Shown one piece after another: positions 7,177-8,700 of a stretch of DNA of 8,700 nucleotides. The notes under the pieces were generated by a model. That model searched no databases, was not told where the DNA came from, and saw only the letters and a program-made list of their open reading frames with translations. Made by a program: the position numbers and the translations under genes. Positions within the stretch are counted from its first letter, which is position 1. Each line of letters begins with the position of its first letter. This stretch comes from Prevotella sp. UBA5379 (GTDB taxonomy: Bacteria; Bacteroidota; Bacteroidia; Bacteroidales; Bacteroidaceae): the NCBI GenBank assembly GCA_002409785.1, contig DHOX01000060.1, positions 35,986-44,685 of the forward strand. Reading direction: 5' to 3'.

Positions 7177-7196
7177 TGAAGAAATAAATATCTTCA
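7177..7196. repeat. Inverted repeat TGAAGA-N8-TCTTCA
   Basis: Perfect 6-bp arms (7177-7182 and 7191-7196) flank an A/T-only 8-nt spacer. It lies about 33 bp upstream of the candidate -7 element of the acyltransferase gene, so a regulator site is possible. The length is within what chance allows. Confidence 0.3.
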
Positions 7197-7205
7197 TGTC
7201 ATTTC

Positions 7206-7221
7206 GAAACGATGAAACGAG
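7206..7221. repeat. Tandem direct repeat GAAACGAT/GAAACGAG
   Basis: Two adjacent 8-nt units differ only in the last base. Short tandem half-sites of this kind can bind regulators, but nothing else here identifies one. Confidence 0.25.
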
Positions 7222-7295
7222 AAAAAACTTACAAAATATTAAGATATGGTTAATCGTATAGCACAGATTAAAATCGTTGGCAGAATTAATTGAAA

Positions 7296-7314
7296 ATTGT
7301 CTTGTCCTGACAAT
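7296..7314. promoter_or_regulatory. Candidate operator ATTGTC-N7-GACAAT
   Basis: Perfect 6-bp arms (7296-7301 and 7309-7314) surround a 7-nt spacer that contains a second TTGTC, giving an alternative palindrome TTGTC-CT-GACAA at 7302-7313. The right arm ends 19 nt before the -7 element TACCTTTG, so the site covers the -33 position. A dimeric repressor bound there would block the flavodoxin-like gene. The regulator is not identified. Confidence 0.4.
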
Positions 7315-7333
7315 GCGCTGATCATAAATTTTG

Positions 7334-7341
7334 TACCTTTG
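7334..7341 (+). promoter_or_regulatory. -7 element for the flavodoxin-like gene
   Basis: TACCTTTG matches TAnnTTTG exactly and is the same octamer used by the TonB-dependent receptor. The -33 position has no good TTTG and is covered by the candidate operator, which would fit a regulated promoter. The leader to the ATG at 7429 is about 80 nt. Confidence 0.55.
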
Positions 7342-7383
7342 TACGGTATTTTTCTGAATCAATGACGTGAAGAGGAAGAGACG

Positions 7384-7422
7384 ATGGTCAGATCTTTAAG
7401 ACGGAATGTGGTTCATTATTAA
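7384..7422 (+). CDS. Possible 12-codon leader ORF before the flavodoxin-like gene
   Basis: An ATG at 7384 opens MVRSLRRNVVHY and stops with TAA six bases before the flavodoxin-like ATG, in the same frame. A purine-rich AGAGGAAGAG (7371-7380) precedes it at a plausible ribosome-binding distance, better than the one before the main gene. It could couple or attenuate translation. So short an ORF can also occur by chance. Confidence 0.25.
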   Translation: MVRSLRRNVVHY

Positions 7423-7428
7423 ATAAAG

Positions 7429-7998
7429 ATGAGAGTCCTGGTAATTAATGGAAGTCCCCGGAAAAAGGGTAACATAGCGACAATGCTCCACTCTGTGGCA
7501 GATTCTATAGGATCTGCTGATGTTCATTGGATAGATGTGAACGATTTGAATATCCGTCCATGCACGGGTTGCATGAGATGCAGGACCTCCGGAACTTGTA
7601 TCCTGCCCGAGGATGATGGTCATCGTATGGCCGAAGAAATAAAGCGATGTGACGTTCTCCTCCTCGGCACTCCCGTCTATTGGGGGAATATGAGTGGCCA
7701 GATGAAAGTCATGTTCGACCGTATCGTACCTTCTATGATGGGAGAATCAAAAAGGGGCATTCCTATCCCCTTGCATAAGGGGAAAAAGGCTGTTATCGTG
7801 ACAGCTTGTACTACAATATGGCCGTTCAGCTGGATTTTCCGTGAGACCTCAAATACCAATCATGCCATGAAAGAAATTCTCCATTATTCTGGGTTTAAAG
7901 TCATTGGCAAATTGATTTATCCTGGTACAAAGGGTAAGAAAACTATTCCACAAAGGATATTAAACAAGGGGAAAAGACTCGGAGCCAGGATAAAGTAA
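7429..7998 (+). CDS. Flavodoxin-fold NAD(P)H-dependent FMN reductase
   Basis: This 189-residue cytoplasmic protein should bind FMN and pass electrons from NAD(P)H to an unknown acceptor. It opens with MRVLVINGSPRKKGN, in which GSPRKKGN (8-15) is the FMN phosphate loop. TPVYWGNMSGQMK (81-93) is the strand-loop that packs on the isoalloxazine ring. A cysteine group at 45, 48, 51 and 57 (CTGCMRC...C) is typical of a subset of this family and may be redox-active or bind metal. The C-terminus is strongly basic (KGKK, NKGKRLGARIK). The start is set by the family N-terminus; the leader is A/T-rich without a clear Shine-Dalgarno sequence. It lies 73 nt upstream of the acetyltransferase on the same strand, and the two may be co-transcribed. 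Family is firm, substrate unknown. Confidence 0.92.
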   Translation: MRVLVINGSPRKKGNIATMLHSVADSIGSADVHWIDVNDLNIRPCTGCMRCRTSGTCILPEDDGHRMAEEIKRCDVLLLGTPVYWGNMSGQMKVMFDRIVPSMMGESKRGIPIPLHKGKKAVIVTACTTIWPFSWIFRETSNTNHAMKEILHYSGFKVIGKLIYPGTKGKKTIPQRILNKGKRLGARIK

Positions 7999-8071
7999 TT
8001 TCGATAATCCTCTTTTAAACAGGACTTTGACTGATCATTTTTTAATATACTAGAATTTTAAATAAGTTGGA

Positions 8072-8677
8072 ATGACAGAAGAAGAAAAGATTTTTGCAGG
8101 TCGCCTATTCGATGCCCGCACCAAAGAGCTCCGTGACATCAAGCACAAAGTTCACGAACTTTGTCGTAAATACAATCAAATGGATGAATACGATGAAGGC
8201 CGCTCATCTCTTATAAAAGAGTTTATCGGAGCTATCGGGAAAAAGTTTTACTTTCAAGGACCGATACAGTTTAATTATGGTATCCATACCTTTATCGGTG
8301 AGAATTTCTTTGCCAATTTCAATCTTATGGTGATGGATGATGGCCGCATTTACATCGGTGATGATGTCATGTTCGGTCCGAATGTCTCTCTGATGGCAAC
8401 GAATCATCCTCTTATGGCCCAGGAACGAGTCGCAATGAAATACCCGGACGGGCACGTTTCCGTCTCAGAATATGCGGATGAGATCCATATAGGAAATGAC
8501 GTATGGATTGCGGCGAATGTAGTAATCTTAGGGGGAGTGCATATCGGCGACGGTGCTGTCATAGGTGCAGGAAGTGTAGTTACCAGAGATATACCTGCCG
8601 GTTATGTAGCTTTCGGGGCACCATGCAAGGCGATAAGAAAAATAACCGAAAAGGACTCCAAAAAAGATTTATTGTAA
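8072..8677 (+). CDS. Maltose/galactoside-type O-acetyltransferase, left-handed beta-helix
   Basis: This 201-residue protein transfers acetyl from acetyl-CoA to a hydroxyl, most likely of a sugar, as LacA and Maa do; these act as cytoplasmic trimers. Residues about 5-55 form the helical Mac domain. Hexapeptide repeats then build the beta-helix (for example YIGDDVMFGPNVSL at 94-107). The catalytic histidine is His112 in ATNHPL, matching His115 of E. coli LacA, and Asn84 and Asp90 lie where acceptor-binding residues are expected. The C-terminal coil IGDGAVIGAGSVVTRDIPAG and GAPCKAIRKI are nearly canonical. Length is normal and the gene is complete. The true acceptor cannot be told from sequence; virginiamycin-type xenobiotic acetyltransferases differ in length and loop. 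No clear promoter or terminator is seen in the 73 nt before it, so read-through from the flavodoxin-like gene is likely. Confidence 0.92.
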   Translation: MTEEEKIFAGRLFDARTKELRDIKHKVHELCRKYNQMDEYDEGRSSLIKEFIGAIGKKFYFQGPIQFNYGIHTFIGENFFANFNLMVMDDGRIYIGDDVMFGPNVSLMATNHPLMAQERVAMKYPDGHVSVSEYADEIHIGNDVWIAANVVILGGVHIGDGAVIGAGSVVTRDIPAGYVAFGAPCKAIRKITEKDSKKDLL

Positions 8678-8700
8678 AAAAGAGAGTATCATCCGGGGGG

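Larger units (their letters stand above)
7104..7428. other. Divergent intergenic region with regulatory candidates
   Basis: This A/T-rich stretch separates the minus-strand acyltransferase from the plus-strand flavodoxin-like gene. It holds promoter candidates for both directions, three short repeats and a possible 12-codon leader ORF. These are listed separately. I see no protein gene of normal size and no RNA gene in it. Confidence 0.7.

Noticed and set aside
7171..7362. 63-codon minus-strand ORF in the divergent intergenic region
   Set aside because: A/T-driven composition, no ribosome site or recognisable domain, and it overlaps the plus-strand promoter and candidate operator.
1..8700. 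CRISPR array, insertion sequence, prophage or defence island
   Set aside because: No regularly spaced repeats, transposase, integrase, attachment-site duplication or defence-protein motifs were seen on either strand.

Overview
The window looks like chromosomal DNA from a Bacteroidales bacterium (Bacteroides, Parabacteroides or Prevotella relatives). The grounds are the protein families present, A/T-rich leaders mostly without Shine-Dalgarno sequences, and promoters matching the Bacteroidetes -7 consensus TAnnTTTG (TACCTTTG upstream of both the TonB-dependent receptor and the flavodoxin-like gene). The genus cannot be fixed from this sequence.

Minus strand, reading right to left from 7103. 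First comes a stand-alone CAT/E2-type acyltransferase (7103-6291). It is followed by a probable operon of metA (6078-5161), an RlhA-type U32 protein (5127-3214) and a membrane lipoprotein with a C-terminal zinc ribbon (3227-2232). The U32 gene starts 33 nt after the metA stop behind an unusually good Shine-Dalgarno sequence. The lipoprotein gene overlaps the U32 stop by 14 nt, which suggests translational coupling. After a 204-nt gap with a clear promoter and inverted repeats comes a TonB-dependent receptor (2027 to beyond position 1), whose last strands lie outside the window.

Plus strand, right end. A 325-nt divergent intergenic region (7104-7428) carries a promoter, a candidate operator and a possible 12-codon leader ORF. 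It leads into a flavodoxin-fold FMN reductase (7429-7998) and then a maltose/galactoside-type O-acetyltransferase (8072-8677).

Functionally, metA supplies activated homoserine for methionine synthesis; its active site carries Glu111, which predicts acetyl-CoA rather than succinyl-CoA. The U32 protein is probably an rRNA-modifying enzyme. The receptor imports an unknown ligand and has two methionine-rich predicted external loops, the most unusual coding feature here. The acyltransferase, flavodoxin-like protein and hexapeptide acetyltransferase form a small accessory cluster with no evident common pathway. I see no CRISPR array, insertion sequence, tRNA, rRNA, phage gene or clear defence system. 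Most of the window is ordinary, and no new multi-gene system can be claimed.
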